Source: Eubacterium minutum ATCC 700079 (GTDB taxonomy: Bacteria; Bacillota; Clostridia; Peptostreptococcales; Anaerovoracaceae). Taken from it: a DNA stretch of 39,679 bases. How positions within the stretch are numbered: the first letter of the stretch is position 1; the number at the start of each line of letters is the position of its first letter. The translations under genes and the position numbers were made by a program. The notes beneath the pieces are model-generated. The model had not been told where the DNA came from. It saw nothing but the letters and a program-made list of their open reading frames with translations, and ran no database searches. Where the stretch lies: the NCBI GenBank assembly GCA_003433295.1, contig CP016202.1, forward strand, positions 1,164,315 to 1,203,993, written 5' to 3'. Below, piece after piece: positions 7,476-16,000 of this stretch.

Positions 7476-9224
7476 CTATTCTTCCCATTTCCCCTTGATT
7501 CCTTTTCCTGCTATGAGGGAATCTTTATCGTTTGCAGCAGGTTTGTTCCCGTCCGAACCGTATTTTGCCGGGGCTGTCGTTCCTTCCGCGGTTTCCGGAT
7601 TTCCGGCTTCTGTCATACCGCCGGAGTTGCACGAAGCCGGGGCGCTTTCCGGTGTTTGGGCGCCGCGTGCGTTCGCGCCGCCTATAGGCTCTTCATTTTT
7701 GTAGGCGGTCATATCATATCCCATTTCTTCCATTTCTTTTATATGCTCGAGATAATCATGTTCCCTCTGCATGGCTTCGTTATATTCTTCCTCCACTTCA
7801 GCCATCGCTTTTGTGTTGAGGGTATATATTTCATCCTCGACCTTGTCCGGAAATTTAAAGTCAAGACTCTGTTCAAGAAGTCTTATTGCAGCTTCTCTGT
7901 TCGTCTTTGATAAAACGCCGAGCGACGCCATTATATAGTCATTGTCCACAAGAACTTCCGCATGTGATGTCGGAAATAACTTCATACCGGTTACGTTCTT
8001 ATCAGGAATTTCGCTCATTATTTCGACCCTGTGAGGAAGTCTTGTCAGCGCACCGCCGGTCCCCACTATGTATTTGACCTGCGTCAGATCCTTACCTTCG
8101 GCAACCGTTGTTCTGCCGGACGGTTCGTATATGTGCCGCAACTGTCCCGCATGACGCTCAATCGCTTTGAATACCGCTTCTCTTGTAAGTCTTTCCACCA
8201 GTTTAATCTCATCATCGTTTTTAGGTATCGCATAATATGTTTCAAGGGTTTTGTCCAGATCGATATGCAACTCATCTCTGCATTCCTCTCGCAAAACATC
8301 TTCTCCTATCGATTCTATTATCTTATGGCGATTTACAAATACGCCGAGATCTCCCTCTACCGTTCTTTTCGCCTTAGGTTCGGGAGCTGTCATAATGCGC
8401 GCCACCTTGTCGGACTCCACGGCTACCGAATGCAGATCCGTAGTCGCCCCGCCCACGTCAAGGACTATCAGATCGCCGAGGCAGTCGTATAAAACTTTGG
8501 TACATTCCATAACGGCTCCCGGCGTCGGGATTATAGGTCCTGTGACCATATCTCTCACGTGTTCCATCCCGGGCGCATGCGTTATATTCTGTTCGAAGGC
8601 TCTCTGGATGATCCTTCTGCACGGCTCGACATTCAGATTGTCTATCTTAGGATACACATTGTCCACTATGTACAACTCCTGACCGCTGTCCTCAAATATC
8701 AATCTGATTTCTTCCTGATTTTCCACGTTGCCCGCATAGATAACGGGAACTTTCAGCCCCATACTCCTGATCATCTCGGCATTGTCGAGCGCAACGTCAC
8801 GATTTCCGTAATCTACTCCGCCCGCTATCAGTATCAGGTTCGGCTTTATCTCCTCTATCTTCTTGATATCGGTTCTTCTTATCCTGCCCGCGGTTATGTA
8901 GTGTATGATCCCGCCCGCGCCCAGCGCCGCCTCCTTTGCGGCTTTTGCGGTCATATCATATACAAGTCCGTGAACCGTCATCTTGAGTCCGCCCGCAGCC
9001 GATGATGTGGCGAGCATCTTGTCGTATTCTATTCCGGAAATGCCCTTGCTCCTGCACATATCGTCTATGGCCCCTTGGAGACCTATACGCACGTCTCCGT
9101 CCATGACTGACGTAGGCGCCTGCCCCTGTCCCCAGAAGCACGGATTGTCGGTTTCCAGATCGGTAAATGCGTTCACCACGGTCGTTGTCGAACCGATTTC
9201 TGCCACTAATACGTCTACTCTCAT
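7476..9224 (-). CDS. GlmL/MutL-family protein of the ornithine aminomutase cluster
   Basis: 582 residues. The N-terminal VLVAEIGSTTTVVNAF is an ASKHA phosphate-1 motif. VLDVGGATTDLHSVA (about residues 252-266) and VGTGGALTRLP are the phosphate-2 and adenosine motifs. This family (GlmL, MutL) accompanies adenosylcobalamin-dependent mutases and is thought to reactivate or protect them; the partner here would be OraSE. The match to the family ends near residue 511. The last 71 residues are low-complexity, rich in Ala, Gly, Pro, Thr and Glu, with a basic end, and are unlike the family, where proteins are about 460-510 residues. AGGAG precedes the start. It is separated from oraE by 7.5 kb of unrelated genes, so it needs its own promoter. 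Not the DNA mismatch-repair MutL. Confidence 0.87.
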   Translation of the reverse strand: MRVDVLVAEIGSTTTVVNAFTDLETDNPCFWGQGQAPTSVMDGDVRIGLQGAIDDMCRSKGISGIEYDKMLATSSAAGGLKMTVHGLVYDMTAKAAKEAALGAGGIIHYITAGRIRRTDIKKIEEIKPNLILIAGGVDYGNRDVALDNAEMIRSMGLKVPVIYAGNVENQEEIRLIFEDSGQELYIVDNVYPKIDNLNVEPCRRIIQRAFEQNITHAPGMEHVRDMVTGPIIPTPGAVMECTKVLYDCLGDLIVLDVGGATTDLHSVAVESDKVARIMTAPEPKAKRTVEGDLGVFVNRHKIIESIGEDVLREECRDELHIDLDKTLETYYAIPKNDDEIKLVERLTREAVFKAIERHAGQLRHIYEPSGRTTVAEGKDLTQVKYIVGTGGALTRLPHRVEIMSEIPDKNVTGMKLFPTSHAEVLVDNDYIMASLGVLSKTNREAAIRLLEQSLDFKFPDKVEDEIYTLNTKAMAEVEEEYNEAMQREHDYLEHIKEMEEMGYDMTAYKNEEPIGGANARGAQTPESAPASCNSGGMTEAGNPETAEGTTAPAKYGSDGNKPAANDKDSLIAGKGIKGKWEE

Positions 9225-9314
9225 AACTTCACTCCTACTGTTCCCTGGTTTTATCTGTATCTGTGATTGATCTGTGCTTGCTTGTTTTATTTCGTTGTCC
9301 GCTTCGCCCTATCA

Positions 9315-9343
9315 AGTTTAGTCGCTATCCTGCATAAAATCAA
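9315..9343 (-). promoter_or_regulatory. Possible sigma-A promoter for the glmL-orr-nfo unit
   Basis: Minus strand: TTGATT (9338-9343), 17-bp spacer, TAAACT (9315-9320). It lies about 90 bp upstream of the GlmL-type gene and just downstream of the AraC-type gene. The -10 box is weak (4 of 6). A promoter is expected here because the ornithine operon is interrupted upstream. Confidence 0.35.
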
Positions 9344-9365
9344 GCCCTGCCGCCCAACAATCCGA

Positions 9366-10370
9366 TCAATTATCCGACGGTTTTTGCATTTTTTCTCTGT
9401 ACTCGGTAGGTTTCATTCCCGTGCGCCGTCTGAACATATCGGATAAACTGCCAATATGTTTGTAACCGACCATTTCGGCAATCCGAGATACCGGAAGCGC
9501 CGTATCCCTAAGGAGATGTTCAGCATGCGCAATACGACGCGTAACTATGTATTGCTGAATGCTCATATGATACACATCCTTAAAGATGTACTTCAGCTTG
9601 GCCCGACTCATGCATGCGATTTGAGAAAGAAAATCCATTCTGATATCCGCGGCATAATGCTCATTGATATAATTAGTCACGGATATGACGGCATCCAGAT
9701 CATCTTTCGGTATTGAAAATCTTCGTCTTCCTTGTTCTCCGTTCTGTTTCCCGGCTTTTTCAAGAATTATGGAGAGTGCTTCATTTGCCTTGCTTTCATA
9801 GAACAGTTTTGCCGATATACCCTCCCCCGTATAATTTTTTATTTGATTAAAAACCGTGACAAGCTCGGGGAAGTCGGTACATCCGTCTACCTGCCCGAAG
9901 GCTTCTGAAGGATCTTCATAAAGATTCGGGTACCGTTCGCTTAAATATTCCTTATAATATTCAGGCATAAATGTGATACTTACACTGTTTATAGGGATTT
10001 TTTTGTGAAGCACCATACGGTATTCGCTCTTTTTCCCCACATATGCCTGAATTGCTCCCGACGTCAAACGGCGATACGGCGTCAGGATTTCTCCGGAAAC
10101 AGAGTAAAAATAACCGACACAAATATATTCCGGCTGTTCAAAGGTACAGCATGTATCCGCATAGTGAATCTGATTCATAATGGTCACAGTCACGTATGGA
10201 TTACACTGATATACCCAGCAATATCCTTCACCGAGTTCAGGCTTCATTTTATAAAATTCGCCGTTCGTATTAAATCCCGGGACGGGTCCACATGGGATAA
10301 GTCCCCGATCCGCAAAAATATCCTCGTACATTTTTTCTAATTGCTTACTCATAACATCCATTTTCTCCAT
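9366..10370 (-). CDS. AraC/XylS-family transcriptional regulator
   Basis: 334 residues in two parts. The C-terminal 100 hold the double helix-turn-helix: YINEHYAADIRMDFLSQIAC, MSRAKLKYIFKDVYHMSIQQYI and the second motif ISRIAEMVGYKHIGSLSDMFRRRTGMKPTEYRE-type segment (here reading VSRIAEMVGY then SDMFRRRTGMKPTEYR). The N-terminal half is an unrecognised sensor domain rich in aromatic residues and Cys (GYCWVYQCNP, ADTCCTFEQPEYICVGYF). It is divergent from a methyltransferase gene 262 bp away, and it probably controls that gene in response to a small ligand (inference). The start is uncertain: Met codons at 10370, 10361 and 10352 are all possible, and GGAG lies between the first two. Nothing links it to ornithine. 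Confidence 0.88.
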   Translation of the reverse strand: MEKMDVMSKQLEKMYEDIFADRGLIPCGPVPGFNTNGEFYKMKPELGEGYCWVYQCNPYVTVTIMNQIHYADTCCTFEQPEYICVGYFYSVSGEILTPYRRLTSGAIQAYVGKKSEYRMVLHKKIPINSVSITFMPEYYKEYLSERYPNLYEDPSEAFGQVDGCTDFPELVTVFNQIKNYTGEGISAKLFYESKANEALSIILEKAGKQNGEQGRRRFSIPKDDLDAVISVTNYINEHYAADIRMDFLSQIACMSRAKLKYIFKDVYHMSIQQYIVTRRIAHAEHLLRDTALPVSRIAEMVGYKHIGSLSDMFRRRTGMKPTEYREKMQKPSDN

Positions 10371-10414
10371 TCGGTAAATAATTTAGGCTAACGGCTAATC
10401 ATCGCACACTCTTA

Positions 10415-10443
10415 TTGACGCCAAGAGCATGAATAAGTAAGAT
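10415..10443 (+). promoter_or_regulatory. Sigma-A promoter for the methyltransferase gene
   Basis: TTGACG (10415-10420), 17-bp spacer, TAAGAT (10438-10443) on the plus strand, in the 262-bp divergent intergenic region. The transcript would have a leader of about 180 nt. The -35 matches 5 of 6, the -10 matches 4 of 6. The divergent AraC regulator would be expected to bind nearby. Confidence 0.45.
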
Positions 10444-10632
10444 AAAACATAAGTTAAGCGCGACTAATCAAATTATATATTAAGCAAAATGCGCTTTCAA
10501 GTTTTTGTATATGGAAGGATGTGAAAGTGCAATCGTAATTGCCGGATTGTATTTTTTATCAGATGCAGGAGACGGGAGCACGACAACGGAAGACACTATT
10601 ATTTTGATGATAAACGGAAAGGATAAACCACT

Positions 10633-11634
10633 ATGATTAACAAAACAAATATTTATGAACAACTTACTTCTCTGCCATATCTTTCGGCTTATCGGCAGTT
10701 GGTACAGGGCGCTGTTGAATTAGATGTATTCTCTCAGCTTGAGGCTCCCGTTACGGCAAAAGAACTATCCGAAAAAATGGATTGGAATGAATCCAATACC
10801 CTTAATCTTCTGCATGGACTGTACAGTCTGGGTTACCTTGAGAGGAAGGAAGATAGATTCTGCAATAAAACGGAAACTTCAAAGTACCTGGTCAAAGGAA
10901 ATCCTGAATACATGGGAAATGTCCTTATGTTTTTCTGCAATAATCAGGGGATGGATCTCGGGGATGTTGCAAAGCAGGTTAAAGAAGGCCCCGAGCCAAT
11001 GAAGCAAACACAGCAGTCTATGGATTTCACATCCTATGGCGAAGCAATGCGTGAGGCTCAATCGGGAATACGGCAATATGAACTTCTTCAAATTCTCCAC
11101 TCCCTTCCCGAATATGAATCAATTCAAAAAATGTTGGATCTCGGCTGCGGAGCGGGTTGTCTCGGAATTGCAGTGATACAGGATGCGGAAAACAGCACCG
11201 GAGTTCTTTTTGACAGTCCTGCCATGCGGCAGCTGATTGAAGAAACAGTTACACTTTCCGGTATGGAAAAGAGAGTTTCCGTCAAAACGGGAGATTTTTT
11301 GAAGGACGATATCGGGAGCGGCTATGATCTGATTCTCTGTTCTTCCATTATGCTGTTCGCTATTGCGGGCGGCGCGGATTTCTTCTCAAAGTTGAGAAAC
11401 GCGCTGAACCCCGGAGGCGTTGTCGTGTGCTTAAACGAAGGAATCGAACCGGATCATTCAGGACCTTGGGATATGGTGTTGGGGTACATGGCTTTTAATC
11501 TACAGGGGATGCCGATAGGCGTCATTAAAGGTCAGATTGCCGAAGCGGCAAAGGCCGGGGGATTTAATTCCGTAGAAAACCGTAGTCTCCTGCTCAGCAC
11601 GGGCATGCACGATATAAATATTTTAAGGAAATAA
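10633..11634 (+). CDS. SAM-dependent methyltransferase with N-terminal winged-helix dimerisation domain
   Basis: 333 residues with the architecture of small-molecule O-methyltransferases of the acetylserotonin/hydroxyneurospirene type. Residues 1-90 form an ArsR-like winged helix (APVTAKELSEKMDWNESNTLNLL, then SLGYLERKEDRF), as in the dimerisation domain. Residues 160-330 form the Rossmann methyltransferase. Motif I is MLDLGCGAG (168-175), with LFDSPAM as the acidic strand 2 end, KTGDFLKDD as motif II-like, and ALNPGGVVVCLNEG as the typical post-motif strand. A GGAAAGGA site precedes the ATG. The substrate is unknown; a catalytic His for O-methylation is not clearly placed. The AraC-type gene next door is the likely regulator. 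Tandem hairpins follow the stop codon. Confidence 0.85.
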   Translation: MINKTNIYEQLTSLPYLSAYRQLVQGAVELDVFSQLEAPVTAKELSEKMDWNESNTLNLLHGLYSLGYLERKEDRFCNKTETSKYLVKGNPEYMGNVLMFFCNNQGMDLGDVAKQVKEGPEPMKQTQQSMDFTSYGEAMREAQSGIRQYELLQILHSLPEYESIQKMLDLGCGAGCLGIAVIQDAENSTGVLFDSPAMRQLIEETVTLSGMEKRVSVKTGDFLKDDIGSGYDLILCSSIMLFAIAGGADFFSKLRNALNPGGVVVCLNEGIEPDHSGPWDMVLGYMAFNLQGMPIGVIKGQIAEAAKAGGFNSVENRSLLLSTGMHDINILRK

Positions 11635-11648
11635 GCCGCTGAGGCTCA

Positions 11649-11710
11649 TGAGGTTCAGGTTTGCAAGCGAATGAACCTCAAAAGGCATGAGCAACTCCTG
11701 CTCATGCCTT
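11649..11710. terminator. Two tandem hairpins, bidirectional terminator between methyltransferase and fic
   Basis: First hairpin: TGAGGTTCA (11649-11657) pairs with TGAACCTCA (11672-11680), perfect 9 bp. Second: AAGGCATGAGCA (11682-11693) pairs with TGCTCATGCCTT (11699-11710), perfect 12 bp with a 5-nt loop. The second is followed by an AT-rich stretch. The position between two convergent genes fits a shared terminator. Confidence 0.75.
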
Positions 11711-11729
11711 ATATTCTCCTTTACGACTC

Positions 11730-12332
11730 TTACAGTTCTTCCGTCTTAAATGCCGAATAACCTTCATAATGATAACTGTGGTCAACGCCTTTCATGTATA
11801 ACTCACGACTGTTTATCTTGTCCGTTAAGGCGTTTTTCAAAAGGTGCCCTATTTCAATATCTTTGATCGGACTGCGTTCCATAGCCGTAAGGTAGTCTTC
11901 CTTGCTGACTTTACTCCAATCCACTACCTTTCCGATTTCATTTTTCAATATATGGTCAAGCCAGATGCGCATGCTGCGACCGTTACCTTCTCGGAAAGGA
12001 TGCGCAACGTTCATCTCCACATATTTTTCGACTATCTTACCAAAATCGGACTGAGGCATTTTGTCAATATTCTCAAGTGCCTCCCTCAGGTACACGACCG
12101 AAGCGAATCGGAAGTTACCCTTTGCGATATTCACCGTACGTATTTTGCCTGCGAAATCATAAATGTCTTGAAACAGATATCTGTGAATTTCTTTCAGGGT
12201 CGAGATCTTGCCCGGCACAAATCCATCGAGTATATCGCTTTCAAACAGCTCGGCAGCCCTTTTCTTGCTTATGCGTTCTTCTTCACGGGCAAGCTCGGCA
12301 GAAGTTGTAAGATCTAATTTATTTTCAATCAT
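11730..12332 (-). CDS. Fic-family protein adenylyltransferase (class III, self-inhibited)
   Basis: 200 residues from the ATG at 12332, which follows AAGGGAAA; the open frame continues further upstream without a good site. The catalytic Fic motif is HPFREGNGRS (111-120), matching HxFx(D/E)GNGRxxR including the Arg at 122, so it should be active. The sequence follows the small Neisseria-type Fic protein along its length (IHRYLFQDIYDFAGKIR, YVEMNVAHPF, TAMERSPIKD). Near the C-terminus SYHYEG (186-191) fits the inhibitory motif (S/T)xxxE(G/N) placed at the C-terminal helix, which defines class III. Such enzymes transfer AMP from ATP to targets such as DNA gyrase and are relieved by auto-modification of a Tyr in this helix (known for the Neisseria protein; Tyr187 or Tyr189 would be the candidates here). 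It stands alone with no separate antitoxin gene. Confidence 0.9.
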   Translation of the reverse strand: MIENKLDLTTSAELAREEERISKKRAAELFESDILDGFVPGKISTLKEIHRYLFQDIYDFAGKIRTVNIAKGNFRFASVVYLREALENIDKMPQSDFGKIVEKYVEMNVAHPFREGNGRSMRIWLDHILKNEIGKVVDWSKVSKEDYLTAMERSPIKDIEIGHLLKNALTDKINSRELYMKGVDHSYHYEGYSAFKTEEL

Positions 12333-13056
12333 GATGAATTTCCCTTTTTTTCTCACTCCCGTAAACCATTCACCGCCCATTGCCGCGAACCGTATCTCGG
12401 TATCAAAATGCCGCAACGGGCATCTTACGGCGCATGCAAAGCAGTGTTCGGTTATGCGTTTTTCTGTGATTCTACACTCTCTTTATAAAAGAATCAACTG
12501 CAAAAGCGGTCATGCCGCTGTCAAGTTTTGCGAAAGCTCCGGTAACAAACACTTAAGTATTATTCCGATGATAAAACTCCTTAATTTTTTACACTGTCGG
12601 GAAGTCAATCCATGTGCTATTTCCAAAAAATATCTCAATTCTTCTTATAGACAAGTTGATGCAATTATGTTAGACTGTTCCAGCATAGAAATTCTATTGA
12701 TTTATTGTCGATTAAAAAGTGAAACACGACATTTTATTCATTAAAACCACTTTTATCAAACATTGTAAACTTTAGCATTATCCGCCATTTTACCGAACAT
12801 CGCGACAGGTGGGAAGAAATCATCGTACGACGGGCAAAATCACATACCCCGAAATGAATTTTAAACTCAGATGCTCGGGGTTTTCTGTTCAGTATCTTGA
12901 TTGACGGTGAATCGTATTGTTTATACCCCGATGCTTCTGGGTATGAAAGTCTTCCGACATACATCTCTCGCGGAATCGTTCATTGTATAAAACGGCACGA
13001 AATTAAATCGAAAGAAGAAAAACAGGTGTAAATAAAAGAGAGGAGAACACTTATTT
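12333..13056. other. Intergenic region upstream of the adhesin gene, no confident gene
   Basis: About 720 bp. A minus-strand frame (12734-12964, 76 codons) and a plus-strand frame ending at about 13031 (LIDGESYCLYPDASGYESLPTY...) overlap, but neither has a ribosome binding site or a recognised product. ACCCCGA pairs with TCGGGGT around 12846-12881, followed by TTCT, which may be a weak plus-strand terminator. Two weak promoter-like pairs lie around 12897-12925 (TTGATT or TTGACG with TTTATA or TATACC). The stretch 12640-12740 is AT-rich. The adhesin's own site, GAGAGGAG, lies 11 nt before its start. Confidence 0.4.
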
Positions 13057-16000
13057 ATGAAAAAGAGAAACAACCCCATGCATCATATAACGCATCCGGG
13101 TCTTGTGAAGAAGAACATTTTAACTTTACTTATAATAAGCTGCATGATTTTCTGCGGCATGAACGTGAACCTGCAGAGATCGCACGCATATACGGATCCG
13201 TACGATGCGCTCAGTGACCTTTCTATCAGTGTCACCACCCGCAGCGGTACGGTTATGAATAACGGCGACGTGTTCAACCTGCCCGCGCAAGAGGTCAATC
13301 TGAAACAAGTTGACTTGGCATTTACCGTGACCCAGGACGGCACGTTGAAAGCCGGCGACAAAATCAGGATACCGGTTGAACTCACAAACAACGCAAATGC
13401 GACATACTATGCCAACCTCGGTTCGGGCGTGGATGAAAAGATACAGGGCGTGGGAAGTATAAAGTTTGAGCATCCCGCACCCGACAAACTTGCGTACGTA
13501 ATAACCATCGACAGTGATTTCGGCTCCAAGCCGGCGGGGTTTCAGCGTGCGGCAGCGGTTACTCAGAAAGCTGCGACAGGCGCAAATTTCAAAGCAAAAT
13601 CCAGTAAATCCAATGTGGTTTTGAAGATCGACGGTTCCACGTTCAGTTTCAAACCTGTTCCGAGGCAATTCCCTAAAACAAGCGGGCCTTTTACCTCGTA
13701 CAACATACTGAACAGCACCGCCGCAAACCTCATAAATGTAGGTACTTCTCTCGGCGATGCGAACTACTATAACAACCTGCTCGGTACCGGAAATCCGGGA
13801 GAAACCGGCATCCCGCACGGTCAGTTCATTGTAATCAAGAGGGTCAAAGTGACGCAGGGATCGGAAATCCTGAAAGCAAACATCAAACCGAACATGATAA
13901 CCAGTACGCTCACCATAAGTGAGGACGGAACATACATGGTAAAGGGCGATACATCGACTTCGATCGCGCTCACAAGCCTCGCTCCGAAAAATATAACACT
14001 TCCCGCCGATGCGACAGACGAACAGATCATCAGCGCGCTCAAATCGGCAGGTAAAAACGCAAGAGCGGTGATAAAGAACAGCGACGGAACCTACACTCTT
14101 GCCACCAATTTGGGCAAGCTTCGCGGCCCGGATGCGACAACTTATCACGATTTCCGCCCTCAGGACGACTTCGGAACGTTCGGAGATCAGTTCCAGGAGA
14201 TTGACAGAACGGATGCCGTAAACAACATTCTGAATGCAAAACTGGCTACCGCCAGTGCCCTGCAGGGGTTCGGAGTGTCTGCAGAAATCCGGTTCACAAG
14301 TGCTTCGGAAGCAAATCATATTTCTTCTGTTTCAAAGCACTATGATGTGCCGGACAACGGTTCCGCAACGCTATTCAAGAGTGAGAACAACACAGCTCAT
14401 ACGACTCCTTCCGTCGCGCGTTCCGCCGGGCAGAGCAAAATAACCGTGCGCCATGTGGATACGGACGGTCACGAAATAGAGGTTCAGGATTTTAAGTATG
14501 GCTATTATCCGGGCAACGGACTTAAACCGACATCTCCGGATTTTCCGGCGGCACCGAAAACAATCGCGGACTACACTCTTGTAACGGAGGCCAACAGTAT
14601 AGCGAGCGTCCCCGGAACGCAGCTCACCGCAGGGGGCAACATAGCTTTTGAAAGCAACGACAAAAATTTCTATTTTGTTTATGCAAGAAACAAATCGAAA
14701 GCCGAAGTCGCGTATATTGACGATACGACGGGCGGAACCGTACTTCACACTGAACATCTCGAAGGAACCTACGGCAGTACGAGCACTTACAGAACAACCG
14801 ACAAAATCAACGAATATAAGAATCAGGGTTATGAAAAGGTTTCCGACAACTATCCGGCGGGCGGGGTGCAATTTAATGCACAGTTGCAGAAATTTGAGGT
14901 TCACCTGAAACACAAGGAAGTTGAAAGCACCGAAACCAAAAATGTAAAACTTACCGTAAGATACAGCGGAGCCGGGAGCAAAACGCCTCCGGACAATGTA
15001 CAGAATGCTGTCTGGACACGAAAAATCAAAACAGATAAAGTTACTAATGCGGTTACGGAGATCCTGCCTTGGACGCCTGACAAGGTCATGTACAACGAGG
15101 TACCTTCCCCTCCTGTCGCAGGCTATATGCCGGACTTGCAGACAGTTCCCGCGGAAGCCGTGACCCAAAGCGATATAGTCAGAAACGTCGTATATACCGG
15201 TCAAATTCAGAAAGTCACCTACACCGTAATAGACGATACCGACGGGAGTAAACTGAAGGATAAAGAACCGCTCGTCAGCGGAAACTCCGACAAGCCGCTC
15301 CCCGCATCGGCACAGGGAACTTACGACAACATAATAAAGAGCTATGAAGACAACAACTATGTGCTCGTATCCAAAGATCCTCTTCCCGCAAACTTTGACG
15401 ATGACACGACGGTCGACCAGAACGTGACAGTTCATCTGCGGCACAAAACAGAGGAAAAAACATACGACAAAGAATCCAAACTCACCGTTCGTTATCACGG
15501 TGCGGGAAGCAATACTCCGCCGAATAATGTACAGAAAGTAAAATGGACCCGCAAGGTTAAAGTCGATAAGGTAACAGGTACGGAAACAGAAACCGTGCCA
15601 TGGACACCGGCCAAAAATTCATATGATGAAGTTCTTTCACCGGTTATACCCGGCTATACCGCGGATCCTCTAAAAGTTCCGGCAGAGACCGTGACTCAGG
15701 ACGATATATATAAAGATGTCAATTACAGAGGAGACGGTCAGCACGTGACCTATACCGTAATTGACGAGACCGAAAACAAGACGCTTGAAGATTCTTCAAT
15801 GCTGGCCAGCGGACCGTCCGACACCAATCTGCCGGCAAGCGCACAGACTGATTATGAGCAGGTTGTCAAAGGATATGAGAATCAGGGATATGAACTCGTA
15901 TCCAAGGATTCCCTGCCCGCAAAGTTCGACAATGATACCGCCGTTGACCAGAACGTCAAAATACGATTGAAGCATGGAACAAAAATCGAAGCGGAAGAAA

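Noticed and set aside
7476-9224. DNA mismatch-repair MutL
   Set aside because: The motifs are ASKHA ATPase motifs of the GlmL/MutL mutase-associated family, not the GHKL ATPase of repair MutL; the shared name is a coincidence.
12734-12964. 76-codon minus-strand ORF
   Set aside because: No ribosome binding site or recognised family; an overlapping frame on the other strand looks equally good, so neither can be claimed.
14371-15498. 375-codon antisense ORF (and others) in the adhesin gene
   Set aside because: Composition is typical of the complement of a Thr/Asp/Val-rich gene; no ribosome binding site and no family match.
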